Shown here piece by piece: positions 25,730-34,155 of a stretch of 64,000 bases of DNA; within the stretch, counting starts at the first letter, position 1; every line of letters starts with the position of its first letter. The stretch comes from Dictyobacter vulcani. Lineage in GTDB: Bacteria > Chloroflexota > Ktedonobacteria > Ktedonobacterales > Ktedonobacteraceae. The stretch covers positions 434,001 through 498,000 of the forward strand of contig NZ_BKZW01000003.1 in the NCBI RefSeq assembly GCF_008974265.1, in the 5' to 3' direction. Both the position numbers and the translations under genes were made by a program. Below the pieces are notes generated by a model. That model did no database searches. It had not been told where the DNA came from and saw nothing but the letters and a program-made list of their open reading frames with translations.

Positions 25730-28079
25730 AGTGAGCCAATGGGAGGGTGAACCAGAAGGTTGATCCTTGCTTTAATACACTCTCAACCCCGATCTGTCCT
25801 CCATGGCGAGCAATGATCGTCTGGCAGATGTAGAGCCCGAGCCCTAATCCCACCCCTGAGCCAGTTTGGATACTCACGCCTGGTTCCTGATAGAAGCGCT
25901 CCCATACATGCTTTTGAGCTTCAGCAGATAAGCCAGGACCATGATCCTGCACCCAGATGCGTGCTTGCTGATCCTGCACTGTTAAGCCAACGGTGATTAG
26001 TTGATCTTTGTTGGAGTATCTGATGGCATTGTTGAGATAGTTGCTAATGACCTGTTCAATGCGCCCCTGATCTGCCCGGACAATGACAGGTTCTGTTACC
26101 TGCATTTCCAGTGTGATTGTTCGTGTGGGGGTATTAGTACGCTGATCCTCTACGCTTTCATGTACAAGGTTTTTCAGGTCACATTCTTCGATGGAGAGGG
26201 TTAGTTTGTTGGCTGTGATACGTGAGACATCCAATAAATCGTTGATCAAGCGCTGCTGCAGTCCTACTTGATGAAGCGAACGTGCCAACCGTTTCTGAAT
26301 CGTCTGGAGTTCAGTTCGTACCTGGAGTATGGATGGTTCCTGTCTATCTGACAGAAGTTTGTTTACCTGCCGATCAGCCAGTTGCAGGTTGCCTTTGAGT
26401 GCTGTAAGCGGAGTACGCAATTCATGACCCGCGATACTGATAAATGCATCTTTGCGTAACTCCTGTTCTTTAAGCTCTGTAATGTCATAGGTAATCACCA
26501 GAATAGAGATCATTTTCTGATCACCGTCATATTCAGGGATTAAATTCGATTGATACTGGCGCATCCGACCATCAATTGGAAAGTTGTATTCCACCGTGAA
26601 TGGCAGGCCAGCCTCTACTACCTTTGTGAGTTGTTGTTCAAAAAAGAGACACTGTTCTTCTGGTATGCCCAATTTGCGTGAAGTCTTACCAGGAAAAGCC
26701 TCTGGTGGTAGGCCGGTGGCGCGTGTAACTGCGGCATTGGCATAGAGGTAGCGGAACGTGGTGGTATCATGGCGAGTGATGATGTCTGGCACATGATCGG
26801 CCAGCATTTGAAATGCATGTGCCGCGCGTACCAGCTCATCATTGATCCTTTTCTGCTCCGAGAGATCCATCACGAAGCAGATCCACTGCAAAGGATTTTG
26901 CTGTACGGCTGCCGCACCAATAAGAATTGGTATCCGGCTCCCGTCTTTGCGGATGTATTCTTTTTCAAATGGCGCACAAGAGCCTCGCGACTGAAGTTGC
27001 TGGAGAGTGTGCTCATCAAGTGAGGCATATTCTGGCGGCGTCATTGTTGCCCAGTCGATGCGCTGCGCCTGTACATCTGCTTGCTGGTAGCCGACTATTT
27101 GTAGAAATGCATCATTGGCTTCAATGATGCGGGTGCCTTCTGCAAAAACAATGCCGATAATATTGGCATCGGATAAGCGTTGGCTCCGGGCTTCACTGCG
27201 CTTTAGTTTTTCCTGTGTTTGCCGTAGATCTGTCACATCGCGTGCTACAGCCTGTACAGCAACGATGTTACCGGACTGATCTCGCTCTGGCGTTAGCTTT
27301 GACTGATACCAGTGCACACCGTCGGGTGTTGGAAAGGAGAATTCAATAGTTCCTACTTCACCGGTGGCAAAGACTGCCTGCAAAGCCTTATCCCAGATCT
27401 CAACCTGAGCGTCTGGCATTCCCATCTCGCGATTTGTCTTGCCTATAAAGTCAGCTGCTGCCAGGCCTGTGACTCTGGTTGCAGTATGATTGACAGAGAG
27501 ATGGCGCAGTTCGTGATCAAAGCGCGCAATGATATCGGGGGCGTTATTGATAATCCGTTGCAAGAGCTCATTCTGCTGCTGAAGGTTTTTTTCCAGGCAT
27601 TTGCGCTGGCTGATATCCTCAATGACAGAAATGAAATATTGTGGCGTTCCATCGTCGGCGCACACCAGCGAAACCGTCAAATTGATCCAGATGAGAGATC
27701 CATTCTGGTGGATATAGCGCTTTTCCATGGTATAGGTTGTGCGTTCACCGGCTAAAAGTTGCTCGACAAAGGCTATATCGACGGATAGGTCGTCTGGATA
27801 AGTGATCTCTTGAAAGGTGTGCTGGAGTAATTCTGTGTGTGTATAGCCTACTATCGAGCAGAATTTTTGATTGATCGTCAGAAAATGACCATCAGGAGCC
27901 ACATGCGCCATGCCGACCGCTGCCTGTTCAAAGGTCGCCTGGAAGCGCCGCTCCATCTCCTGGGGTGTACCGGATAGTCGAGTATTTGGTTCAGCTTGTT
28001 CCTCTTGTTCTGGTGGATGTTTTCCCATCGGAGCTCTCTCTTTCTGCAGATATCCTTCTGTTGGTTGTATATTTGTCAT
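25728..28079 (-). CDS. Sensor histidine kinase with four PAS domains
   Basis: 783 residues, soluble. PAS domains at about 45-160 (ISVIEDISQRK), 165-285 (VARDVTDLRQ), 290-410 (CFVMDLSEQKR) and 415-540 (LVITYDITELKE). HisKA has the phospho-acceptor His in ISIAGHELRTPLTALK. HATPase has N-box SNYLNNAIRYS, G1 VQDHGPGLS and G2 GVGLGLGLYI, all intact. A second start (MGKHPPEQ, about 28028) is possible. It is an orphan kinase with no receiver gene beside it. PAS2 and PAS4 are alike (each has RxTGLxxxxFxGKTxRxxGxP), which suggests internal duplication. Confidence 0.92.
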   Translation of the reverse strand: MTNIQPTEGYLQKERAPMGKHPPEQEEQAEPNTRLSGTPQEMERRFQATFEQAAVGMAHVAPDGHFLTINQKFCSIVGYTHTELLQHTFQEITYPDDLSVDIAFVEQLLAGERTTYTMEKRYIHQNGSLIWINLTVSLVCADDGTPQYFISVIEDISQRKCLEKNLQQQNELLQRIINNAPDIIARFDHELRHLSVNHTATRVTGLAAADFIGKTNREMGMPDAQVEIWDKALQAVFATGEVGTIEFSFPTPDGVHWYQSKLTPERDQSGNIVAVQAVARDVTDLRQTQEKLKRSEARSQRLSDANIIGIVFAEGTRIIEANDAFLQIVGYQQADVQAQRIDWATMTPPEYASLDEHTLQQLQSRGSCAPFEKEYIRKDGSRIPILIGAAAVQQNPLQWICFVMDLSEQKRINDELVRAAHAFQMLADHVPDIITRHDTTTFRYLYANAAVTRATGLPPEAFPGKTSRKLGIPEEQCLFFEQQLTKVVEAGLPFTVEYNFPIDGRMRQYQSNLIPEYDGDQKMISILVITYDITELKEQELRKDAFISIAGHELRTPLTALKGNLQLADRQVNKLLSDRQEPSILQVRTELQTIQKRLARSLHQVGLQQRLINDLLDVSRITANKLTLSIEECDLKNLVHESVEDQRTNTPTRTITLEMQVTEPVIVRADQGRIEQVISNYLNNAIRYSNKDQLITVGLTVQDQQARIWVQDHGPGLSAEAQKHVWERFYQEPGVSIQTGSGVGLGLGLYICQTIIARHGGQIGVESVLKQGSTFWFTLPLAH

Positions 28080-28366
28080 GGAGCGGGCTCGCTATATCCA
28101 GTAACTGGAGAAAGAAGACCGATGGTATTTACTGCTCAGTATTGCCACACGTTTAGCATACGTGATTCTGCCAGAAAAAACAATCCTGTGCAAGATAGAT
28201 AGCTATTTTGTAGCATATTGGTAATAAACAGGTTTGTAATAATTCATTGTGAACGCTGCGAAAGCTTCATTCCCTGTAACGTTTGTATATTGATAATGGC
28301 GGATCTGCCGGGTATACTTTTTTTATTCAATTATTTGACGAGTGCTCAACCAAAGGCGGTAAAAAT

Positions 28367-30358
28367 ATGGATGAACTTGATGCTTTATCAACACTTTTTC
28401 GTGTGCAGCAACCCGAGCTATACTATAATATTCCAACTCACGCCCAGGGTCCACAGGGTGAGCTACCGCTAACACCAAAGATGTTACGTGAGTGGGCCAG
28501 CGGAGATTTGTTTGGCTTATCGCAAAACGTCGGTATGGGCTGGGAGCCTGCGAAAGTTTTGGGTAAACATATTTTGATGATGAGTACGCAGGGTGGAATT
28601 CGCGCGGAAGATGGCTCACCGATTGCTCTGGGTTATCATACCGGACATTGGGAAGTCGGGCGCTTGCTACGTGCTGCTGCCGGTGAGTTTAAGCGTTCTG
28701 GTATGGTTCCTTATGCCGCCTATGTGAGTGATCCCTGTGATGGTCGCACGCAGGGGACGACTGGTATGTTTGATTCCTTGCCCTATCGTAATGATGCTTC
28801 GATGGTGATGCGCCGCCTGATCCGTTCTTTGCCTACGCGTAAGGCGGTTATGGGCGTAGCTACCTGTGATAAAGGCTTGCCCGCTACCTTGATGGCGCTG
28901 GCCTCACTCAGACATCTGCCTGGTATCCTGGTGCCTGGCGGCGTAACTCTACCTGCTGAAAATGGTGAGGATGCGGGAAAAATACAGTCGATTGGAGCGC
29001 GTTACACACATGGCGAGATTACATTGCAGCAGGCTGCCGAGATGGGCTGTCGGGCGTGCGCGACCCCTGGTGGTGGTTGTCAATTCCTGGGAACGGCCGC
29101 GACCGCGCAGGTTGTGGCTGAGGCGCTCGGGATGGCCATTCCCCACTCGGCTCTTGCTCCCTCTGGCGAACCGATCTGGGAAGCGCTCGCGACCCAATCT
29201 GCCCGCGCATTGATGCAGCAGATCCAACTGGGCCGGGGCATGCAGGATATTCTCACTGATGCCTCGATCCGCAACGCTATGGTTGTGCACGCCGCCTTTG
29301 GGGGCTCCACCAACCTGCTCCTGCACATTCCCGCTATCGCCTACGCCGCAGGACTGCGTATTCCTGACGTCGCGGATTGGCAGGAAGTGAATCGTCAGGT
29401 GCCGCGTCTGGTTAGCGTCCTACCAAACGGACCTGTAGACCATCCGACCGTTCGTGTATTTCTGGCTGGTGGCGTGCCCGAAGTCATGCTCCATCTGCGC
29501 CGTAAGGGCTTACTGGATACCAGTGTACATACCTGTAGTGGACAGACCCTCGATCAAGTTCTCAACTGGTGGGAAGAATCTGAGCGCCGCCAGCATGTGC
29601 GTGCGCGCTTGTTAGCGGCAGACAATATTCATCCTGACGAAGTCATCATGGATCCAGAGACGGCCCATGCCCGTGGACTTACCTCCACCGTGATGTTTCC
29701 GCTGGGCAATCTGGCTCCCGAGGGTGCTGTCATCAAATCCACCGCCATCGACCCATCCGTGGTAGACGAAGATGGTGTTTATCGTCATACGGGACCGGCT
29801 CGTGTCTTTACCAGTGAGCACGCTGCTATCGAAGCCATCAAAGGCGGCCAGATCAAGGCTGGCGATATTATGGTTCTGATGGGACGTGGACCAGCTGGCA
29901 CCGGTATGGAAGAGACCTATGAACTGACTGCTGCCCTGAAGCATTTGCCCTTTGGCAAACATGTTGCCCTCATCACTGACGCCCGCTTTTCTGGCGTCTC
30001 AACCGGAGCCTGTATAGGCCATGTTGGTCCTGAAGCCCTCACAGGCGGGCCGATAGGGAAAGTGCGCGATGGTGATATCATCGAGATCATCATTGATCGC
30101 ATCAACCTGCATGGGCAGCTCAACCTCATCGGTGACGGCGTCAGAAGCTTCACACCTGAAGAAGGAGCTATCCTCCTCAAAGGACGTACTGCCCATCCAG
30201 ATCTCGCTCCTGATCCTCATCTACCCGATGACACACGTCTCTGGGCCGCATTGCAATCTGCCAGCGGTGGCGTCTGGCGAGGCTCCATCTATGATGTAGA
30301 CCGTATCATTGCTGTCATCGAAGCTGGTAAAAAAGCTCTCGTTAACGAAAAGCCATAG
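28367..30358 (+). CDS. yjhG: D-xylonate dehydratase, YjhG/YagF-type IlvD/Edd family
   Basis: About 663 residues from ATG 28367 (MDELDAL, AAGGCGG upstream). It removes water from D-xylonate (or a similar sugar acid) to the 2-keto-3-deoxy acid. The protein closely follows E. coli YagF/YjhG as I recall it: THAQGPQGELPLTPKML, GTQGGIRAxDG-type and ALGYHTGHWEVG, SDPCDGRTQGT, ATCDKGLPATL, CRACATPGGGCQFLG, HAAFGGSTNLLLHIPA, DARFSGVSTGAC. Cysteines in SDPCDGR, ATCDKG and the GGGCQ loop should hold the Fe-S cluster. Length is that of the YjhG branch, longer than IlvD. No other pentose-pathway genes are adjacent. Confidence 0.92.
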   Translation: MDELDALSTLFRVQQPELYYNIPTHAQGPQGELPLTPKMLREWASGDLFGLSQNVGMGWEPAKVLGKHILMMSTQGGIRAEDGSPIALGYHTGHWEVGRLLRAAAGEFKRSGMVPYAAYVSDPCDGRTQGTTGMFDSLPYRNDASMVMRRLIRSLPTRKAVMGVATCDKGLPATLMALASLRHLPGILVPGGVTLPAENGEDAGKIQSIGARYTHGEITLQQAAEMGCRACATPGGGCQFLGTAATAQVVAEALGMAIPHSALAPSGEPIWEALATQSARALMQQIQLGRGMQDILTDASIRNAMVVHAAFGGSTNLLLHIPAIAYAAGLRIPDVADWQEVNRQVPRLVSVLPNGPVDHPTVRVFLAGGVPEVMLHLRRKGLLDTSVHTCSGQTLDQVLNWWEESERRQHVRARLLAADNIHPDEVIMDPETAHARGLTSTVMFPLGNLAPEGAVIKSTAIDPSVVDEDGVYRHTGPARVFTSEHAAIEAIKGGQIKAGDIMVLMGRGPAGTGMEETYELTAALKHLPFGKHVALITDARFSGVSTGACIGHVGPEALTGGPIGKVRDGDIIEIIIDRINLHGQLNLIGDGVRSFTPEEGAILLKGRTAHPDLAPDPHLPDDTRLWAALQSASGGVWRGSIYDVDRIIAVIEAGKKALVNEKP

Positions 30359-30381
30359 ATACGAGCAGAATATGTGCTTGT

Positions 30382-30849
30382 TCAAGCAGGTTGCATAATA
30401 TGATGAGCAGTGGTTTTGTAAGTAGATTTTTTGTGCATGAGGATACGTGAGCCGCAGAAGATATTGCGGCGTGTAAAAGGGGTCGGGGTATCGCGTTCAT
30501 AGCGTTCACGGACCGCTGGATTGTGCAGAGCGGTTGGCACAAAAAACCAGGGCTCGCTTAAGGCTGTATCGTACATCGGAGCATGCACCCATGCCGGACA
30601 GTCCAGTCCGTATTGCTGGCAGAGATATTCGACCGAGGCAGCGCAGAAGAGGGCCCACTGCCAGTGCTCTGGTGGTGGTTGCGCGGCGACAACGATCGGA
30701 TCAGCGAGCAAGCTCTGGCGCTCATCTGCGTGATAATCAAAGAAATCATTAAGGAAAGCACCCACAGCATAGCGAGGGTCGTCTCCTTGAGAAATCCCTT
30801 GATAGATATCTTTGATAGTATGTAGTTCATTTGTGAAAGTAAGTATCAT
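30382..30849 (-). CDS. Hypothetical protein, possible partner of the upstream nucleotidyltransferase
   Basis: About 155 residues. No domain recognised. Features: acidic start with YAVGAFLNDFFDYHADERQ, EHWQWALFCAASVEYLCQQYG, an aromatic centre with WVHAPMYDTALSEPWFF, and a C-terminal NIFCGSRIL. The second ATG (30849) has AGGA correctly spaced. It lies on the same strand and downstream of the nucleotidyltransferase gene at 33308-33874, with an IS200/IS605 element between them. The two may once have been one operon. Confidence 0.65.
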   Translation of the reverse strand: MILTFTNELHTIKDIYQGISQGDDPRYAVGAFLNDFFDYHADERQSLLADPIVVAAQPPPEHWQWALFCAASVEYLCQQYGLDCPAWVHAPMYDTALSEPWFFVPTALHNPAVRERYERDTPTPFTRRNIFCGSRILMHKKSTYKTTAHHIMQPA

Positions 30850-30899
30850 ATTCATCCTGGCTCATTACCCGTCCTTAAGAGGCTTTCCTTTTTAGTATA

Positions 30900-31200
30900 C
30901 CATTACCACCTTGCAGTAGCAGTAAAGGTGAGAGTGACACTCCGCACGCCCTGAAGGGGCGGCGGCTTCTTCCACTCCTGCGTACGCCACTGTTCGAGAT
31001 AGATAGCGTTGCTATGACTCACTGAACAGAGGTAATGGGCGAGGAATAGCTGAGGGCGCCACCATCCTGGCGTGATCCTCATGGGTGGTGCCATACCCCT
31101 TGCCCGTTCCATGCCTTCGTGCTCGGCGGCGTGATGGGCCACCTTCGCTGTTGGCATCTTGGGAACGAACAACACCTGATGATTTCTCATCCCTCTCTCC
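30900..31200 (-). ncRNA. Probable omega RNA (reRNA) of the TnpB system
   Basis: In IS200/IS605 elements the guide RNA covers the 3' end of tnpB and the right end; its guide is copied from flanking DNA. Here the tnpB 3' part and following 110 bases are GC-rich with several short hairpins. The boundaries are inferred by analogy only. Confidence 0.45.
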
Positions 31201-32526
31201 TGGATCCAGGAGAGGAGCGCGAGGCTTTTCCTGATGATGAACCCGTGTACGCAAACGCTGACCAATGACCACGCTCGCATTGCGATCGGCATGGCCCTTC
31301 ATGCCACACGCAGGACACCAGGCCAATGGTGCCCCAGGGGTGTAGCCTGCTGGCTCGGGCCCCTGCTTGGCATGGTAGCGCACAATCAGGCCATGACAAC
31401 GGGCGCATTCGCGGCTCGTGTTGCGCGGGTTCACCCGACTCGTGATCATGCCCTCGTTCCACGCTTTATATTTGGCATTGGTGAATATACGCCCCTTCAT
31501 CCAGAAGGCTCGTTTGCTGTTCCCTCGGCGACTGTAGCGGCCTTTTTGCGGCTTCAGCTTGCCCAGATGTTCAAATACCAGCACACTCGCCTGATGCTGA
31601 CGAGCAAAGTGGACAATGCGCGCACTGATCAGGTGCGCGACCTGCTCGTCCACATGACGGATTTTCTCCCATAATGCCACATTATCGGGTTCGTTTTCGG
31701 CCAGGATACCCGTCTTACGACGGTTGCGGGCGATCCGTCCAAGCAGCCACTTCCTACGGCCATTTACGCGTTTGCCGCCACTGAGAAAGGTGGTGGCAAC
31801 GGTCGAGCCGTCGGCTGTTTGGATGGTACAGACCGCCAGATGATGGTCGAGATTGAGATCAATGGCACAGATGCGTGTCTGGGCATGAGCCAGTTGCACA
31901 GCCACCTTCCCCGGACTGGTGAAGGTCTTTTCGACCGGGGTATGCAACCGCCAATGTGAGCCATGGCGAACCAGCGACGGACTCCCCGGCTCATAGCCAT
32001 CGGGCAAGTCACGGCTCAAGAGCCGAACGTTGACCCAGATCCACCTCGCCCCTGTCCAGAGCTTGAGAAGAATGGAGGACGCAGTGCGCCCTTTCCACTG
32101 GCCCTTGTAGAACGTCGGCGACCGATTCCAGGTCCGCGGGGGAACCGGTGGGTGCTCGGTGAAACGCTTCTTTTTGAGGGCCGCTTTCTCTTTGCGCGCA
32201 CGCCACTTCTGCAAGCTCGTCTCAAAGGCATGGGCGGAGCCAAGAGCTGCGTGAATAGCGGCACGGCGAAAGAGGGCAGGAACCTGAGGAGCAATGGCAT
32301 CGAGCGGCATCACCGGATCGGGGTTTTCTTCCGTCGCATGGGTCAATGTCTCAAGGGCATGCAAGGCTCTGTGTGAGGAAAGCAACAGCACCTGCTCGTG
32401 AGCTGTGATGACCTCAAAGTAGAAGGAAGCCACTGTGTTGAACAATGCCTGGGTGGTCGTAAACCAGGCAGCATACCGGGATGGATACTGCATTGCTTGT
32501 GTGATGGTTTTCGTTGCCTTTGCCAT
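31012..32526 (-). CDS. tnpB: TnpB, RNA-guided RuvC-like nuclease
   Basis: 504 residues, longer than the usual 350-420. The split RuvC triad is complete: Asp223 in CAIDLNLDHH, Glu319 in LVFEHLGK and Asp414 in GHADRNAS. A zinc ribbon uses C374, C377, C404 and C407. A long N-terminal helical part precedes RuvC, and about 80 Arg-rich residues follow the last catalytic Asp, where most family members nearly end. Start ATG 32526 has GGAG. It lies 26 bases after tnpA. TnpB cuts DNA matching the omega RNA guide and helps keep the element at its site. Confidence 0.92.
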   Translation of the reverse strand: MAKATKTITQAMQYPSRYAAWFTTTQALFNTVASFYFEVITAHEQVLLLSSHRALHALETLTHATEENPDPVMPLDAIAPQVPALFRRAAIHAALGSAHAFETSLQKWRARKEKAALKKKRFTEHPPVPPRTWNRSPTFYKGQWKGRTASSILLKLWTGARWIWVNVRLLSRDLPDGYEPGSPSLVRHGSHWRLHTPVEKTFTSPGKVAVQLAHAQTRICAIDLNLDHHLAVCTIQTADGSTVATTFLSGGKRVNGRRKWLLGRIARNRRKTGILAENEPDNVALWEKIRHVDEQVAHLISARIVHFARQHQASVLVFEHLGKLKPQKGRYSRRGNSKRAFWMKGRIFTNAKYKAWNEGMITSRVNPRNTSRECARCHGLIVRYHAKQGPEPAGYTPGAPLAWCPACGMKGHADRNASVVIGQRLRTRVHHQEKPRAPLLDPGERDEKSSGVVRSQDANSEGGPSRRRARRHGTGKGYGTTHEDHARMVAPSAIPRPLPLFSES

Positions 32527-32552
32527 GCGATGACTCCCTCCCTTCCTCCCCG

Positions 32553-32963
32553 CTAGATTCCTTTTTGCGCATTGATATAGTGTTGAATGGTCTCAGCACT
32601 CACTGCACCAGCCGTGCTGGCAAAATAGGAACGGGTCCAGGTCGAAGGCATTTTCTTCATGATAGGGGCGAACTCCCTTCGTAAATGAAAGGACGTGATG
32701 CCCTTAAGTTCTTTCACCACATCAGCGGCACTTTCAGAAGGCCAGACGCGGATAAAAAGATGAATATGGTCAGGTTGAATCGCCAGGGTGAGAATACTCC
32801 ACCCTTTTTCCAGACATTTCTCTTCGAGTATCTGTTGACACCGTTCTTTGATGGGACCCGTAAGAATGGCTTTGCGACGACGAGGACACCAGATGAGATG
32901 ATACACAATAAGATGGACGCGGTGCTCGTCACGCTGATACTGCAATGTACTCGTCTTTTCCAT
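32553..32963 (-). CDS. tnpA: Y1 (HUH) transposase TnpA
   Basis: 136 residues, the full usual length. The HUH metal motif is H66-I-H68 in QPDHIHLFI, and the catalytic Tyr129 is in SAETIQHYINAQK. It moves single-stranded element DNA through a 5'-phosphotyrosine link. No Shine-Dalgarno precedes ATG 32963; a promoter placed six bases upstream suggests a leaderless transcript. Confidence 0.93.
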   Translation of the reverse strand: MEKTSTLQYQRDEHRVHLIVYHLIWCPRRRKAILTGPIKERCQQILEEKCLEKGWSILTLAIQPDHIHLFIRVWPSESAADVVKELKGITSFHLRREFAPIMKKMPSTWTRSYFASTAGAVSAETIQHYINAQKGI

Positions 32964-32969
32964 TGTTGC

Positions 32970-32998
32970 AGTATACAGGAGAAAAGACGATATTGCAA
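32970..32998 (-). promoter_or_regulatory. Promoter of tnpA, likely leaderless
   Basis: On the minus strand TTGCAA (32998-32993), a 17-base spacer and TATACT (32975-32970). The ATG follows the -10 box by six bases, so transcription would begin at or next to the start codon. Confidence 0.6.
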
Positions 32999-33134
32999 CA
33001 AGCGAGGGCTAAAGCCCACGAGAAACCCGCCTATCCGCCTGGGTTCAAACCACAGCGGCTTGCGGCGGGTTACGCTTATGTCAAGAGCATGCTGATCAAT
33101 CGTGTAAGCGGAGCTAGTACATTGTCAAACTTCG

Positions 33135-33252
33135 TGTGATGAGTTGTGCGCCCGCTACGCGGGCGGCATGAGGGGGGGAGAGATGCCGGGGCACAGCCCC
33201 CGATCCCCCAGTCAAGGCTCGCCGCCCCTGGCATCCCCGCCTCCCCATCACA
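33135..33252. repeat. GC-rich nested inverted repeat beside the IS605 element
   Basis: Outer arms TGTGATG and CATCACA enclose CGCCCGC-TAC-GCGGGCG, and an imperfect longer stem pairs the GGGG-rich stretch plus GATGCC at 33171-33198 with GGCATC and the CCCC-rich stretch at 33228-33246. Base composition is far more GC-rich than the flanks. It does not look coding. Confidence 0.6.
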
Positions 33253-33307
33253 TGATGTCTGACAGATTACTAGCCGCGAGGAATGAGGTTTAGGATTGAT
33301 CGATATC

Positions 33308-33874
33308 TCATCCAAATAGATCCATCAGTGTCTCATCAACCAGATTTTCTTCCTGCCAGGCAGTGGGAACATAGCGATCAAGGATGGCCTGGGCCTCTTC
33401 GGCGCTGGTGACATTGAGGGCCTGACAGAGATGGAGGGTATCATCCATATCTTGTAATGGCCGGAAGGCCGTTAATTTAAGGGCCAGCATACAGGCGAGT
33501 TCGGGTAGCCAGATTTCCAGCATCTGGAAGGTCTTCCAACGGACCAACTCACCTTTTTGAATAATCTCTTCGACAAAGAGCGCGCCATCATCATTGATCC
33601 AGTTGCGCGGCAGATTGTGACGGGACGCGACGGCATTGCTGGCCTGCTTGAAAATCTTTTGTCGTCTTGTTTCCTGCTGAGGATCAGTGCTGCTTGCGAG
33701 CGGAACGATATCTACATCATGGGTTGAGAGGCGATTGCCAATCTGCATCAACATATAGACGCCACCAAACACAATAATCTGGACCGGTGAATCAATGCCG
33801 CGCTCGGCCAGTTCGGCTCCTAGCTCCTCCAGCAGCGTCAACACCTCGTCCCGTTGCAGCTTTACTTCGGGCAT
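33308..33874 (-). CDS. AbiEii-like/DUF6036-type nucleotidyltransferase
   Basis: About 188 residues from ATG 33874 (GAGGAG upstream); the frame extends to 33979 without a better start. It has the minimal nucleotidyltransferase core: VQIIVFGGVYMLMQIGNRLS then the metal-binding DxD in HDVDIVPL, and a downstream helical part with LACMLALKLTAFRPLQDMDD, which resembles the K-x-x-A-x-R-xxxxD segment of AbiEii/DUF1814 proteins. Such proteins act as toxins of type IV toxin-antitoxin or phage-abortive modules, or as tRNA modifiers. No usual AbiEi antitoxin is beside it. Confidence 0.7.
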   Translation of the reverse strand: MPEVKLQRDEVLTLLEELGAELAERGIDSPVQIIVFGGVYMLMQIGNRLSTHDVDIVPLASSTDPQQETRRQKIFKQASNAVASRHNLPRNWINDDGALFVEEIIQKGELVRWKTFQMLEIWLPELACMLALKLTAFRPLQDMDDTLHLCQALNVTSAEEAQAILDRYVPTAWQEENLVDETLMDLFG

Positions 33875-34062
33875 TTCAGCGCTCTCCTCTTCATACAATA
33901 GTATTGATTGTACCACATGTTGATAATACTTTTGCTCGCTATTCATACATACACTATAATCTTTTTCACAGATCATCAAAAATTACTCATAAGATAGTGT
34001 TTGATTGCTATGAAACTCGTGATCCGCCTGGCGTTATTTTCGCGCCTTTGGCACTCCAAGGG

Positions 34063-34117
34063 TTTTAAGTGTGATGTAAATTTTGCGCGAGGCGCAAAAT
34101 TTACATCACACTTAAAA
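34063..34117. repeat. 26-bp perfect inverted repeat with GAG loop
   Basis: Left arm 34063-34088 and right arm 34092-34117 are exact reverse complements; only GAG lies between them. The tip TTTGCGCGAGG matches the hairpin at 17513-17556. The outer ends are T4 and A4, so a terminator-like fold is possible on either strand. Confidence 0.85.
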
Positions 34118-34118
34118 G

Positions 34119-34155
34119 AAGTATGGGCGCTTTAGTGCCCGAGTGTGGTCCTGAG
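34119..34155. repeat. GGGCGC hairpin repeat, copy 2
   Basis: Core GGGCGCTTTAGTGCCCGAG (34125-34143) equals the core at 19791-19809 except one C-to-T, which keeps a G-T pair. Flanks are also related: AAAAGAAGTAT here and AAAAGCAGCAT there. Confidence 0.75.

Larger units (their letters stand above)
30895..33131 (-). mobile_element. IS200/IS605-family insertion sequence (tnpA + tnpB)
   Basis: About 2.2 kb carrying a Y1 transposase (tnpA) and a TnpB RNA-guided nuclease gene, both leftward. End hairpins typical of the family flank the pair: GGGCTAAAGCCC near 33008-33019 on the tnpA side, and CGCCCCTTCAGGGCG plus GAGTGTCACTC (minus strand) near 30936-30963 on the tnpB side. The exact ends cannot be fixed here because the family makes no target duplication or terminal inverted repeats. 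Both ORFs are intact, so it may be active. Confidence 0.8.

Noticed and set aside
30900..33131. Whether tnpA/tnpB could be a domesticated or stand-alone nuclease system
   Set aside because: Both genes are intact, adjacent and flanked by family-type hairpins; an ordinary IS200/IS605 element explains it.
34009..34133. ORF of about 41 codons running through the 26-bp inverted repeat
   Set aside because: It has no ribosome site and its codons are dictated by the repeat arms.
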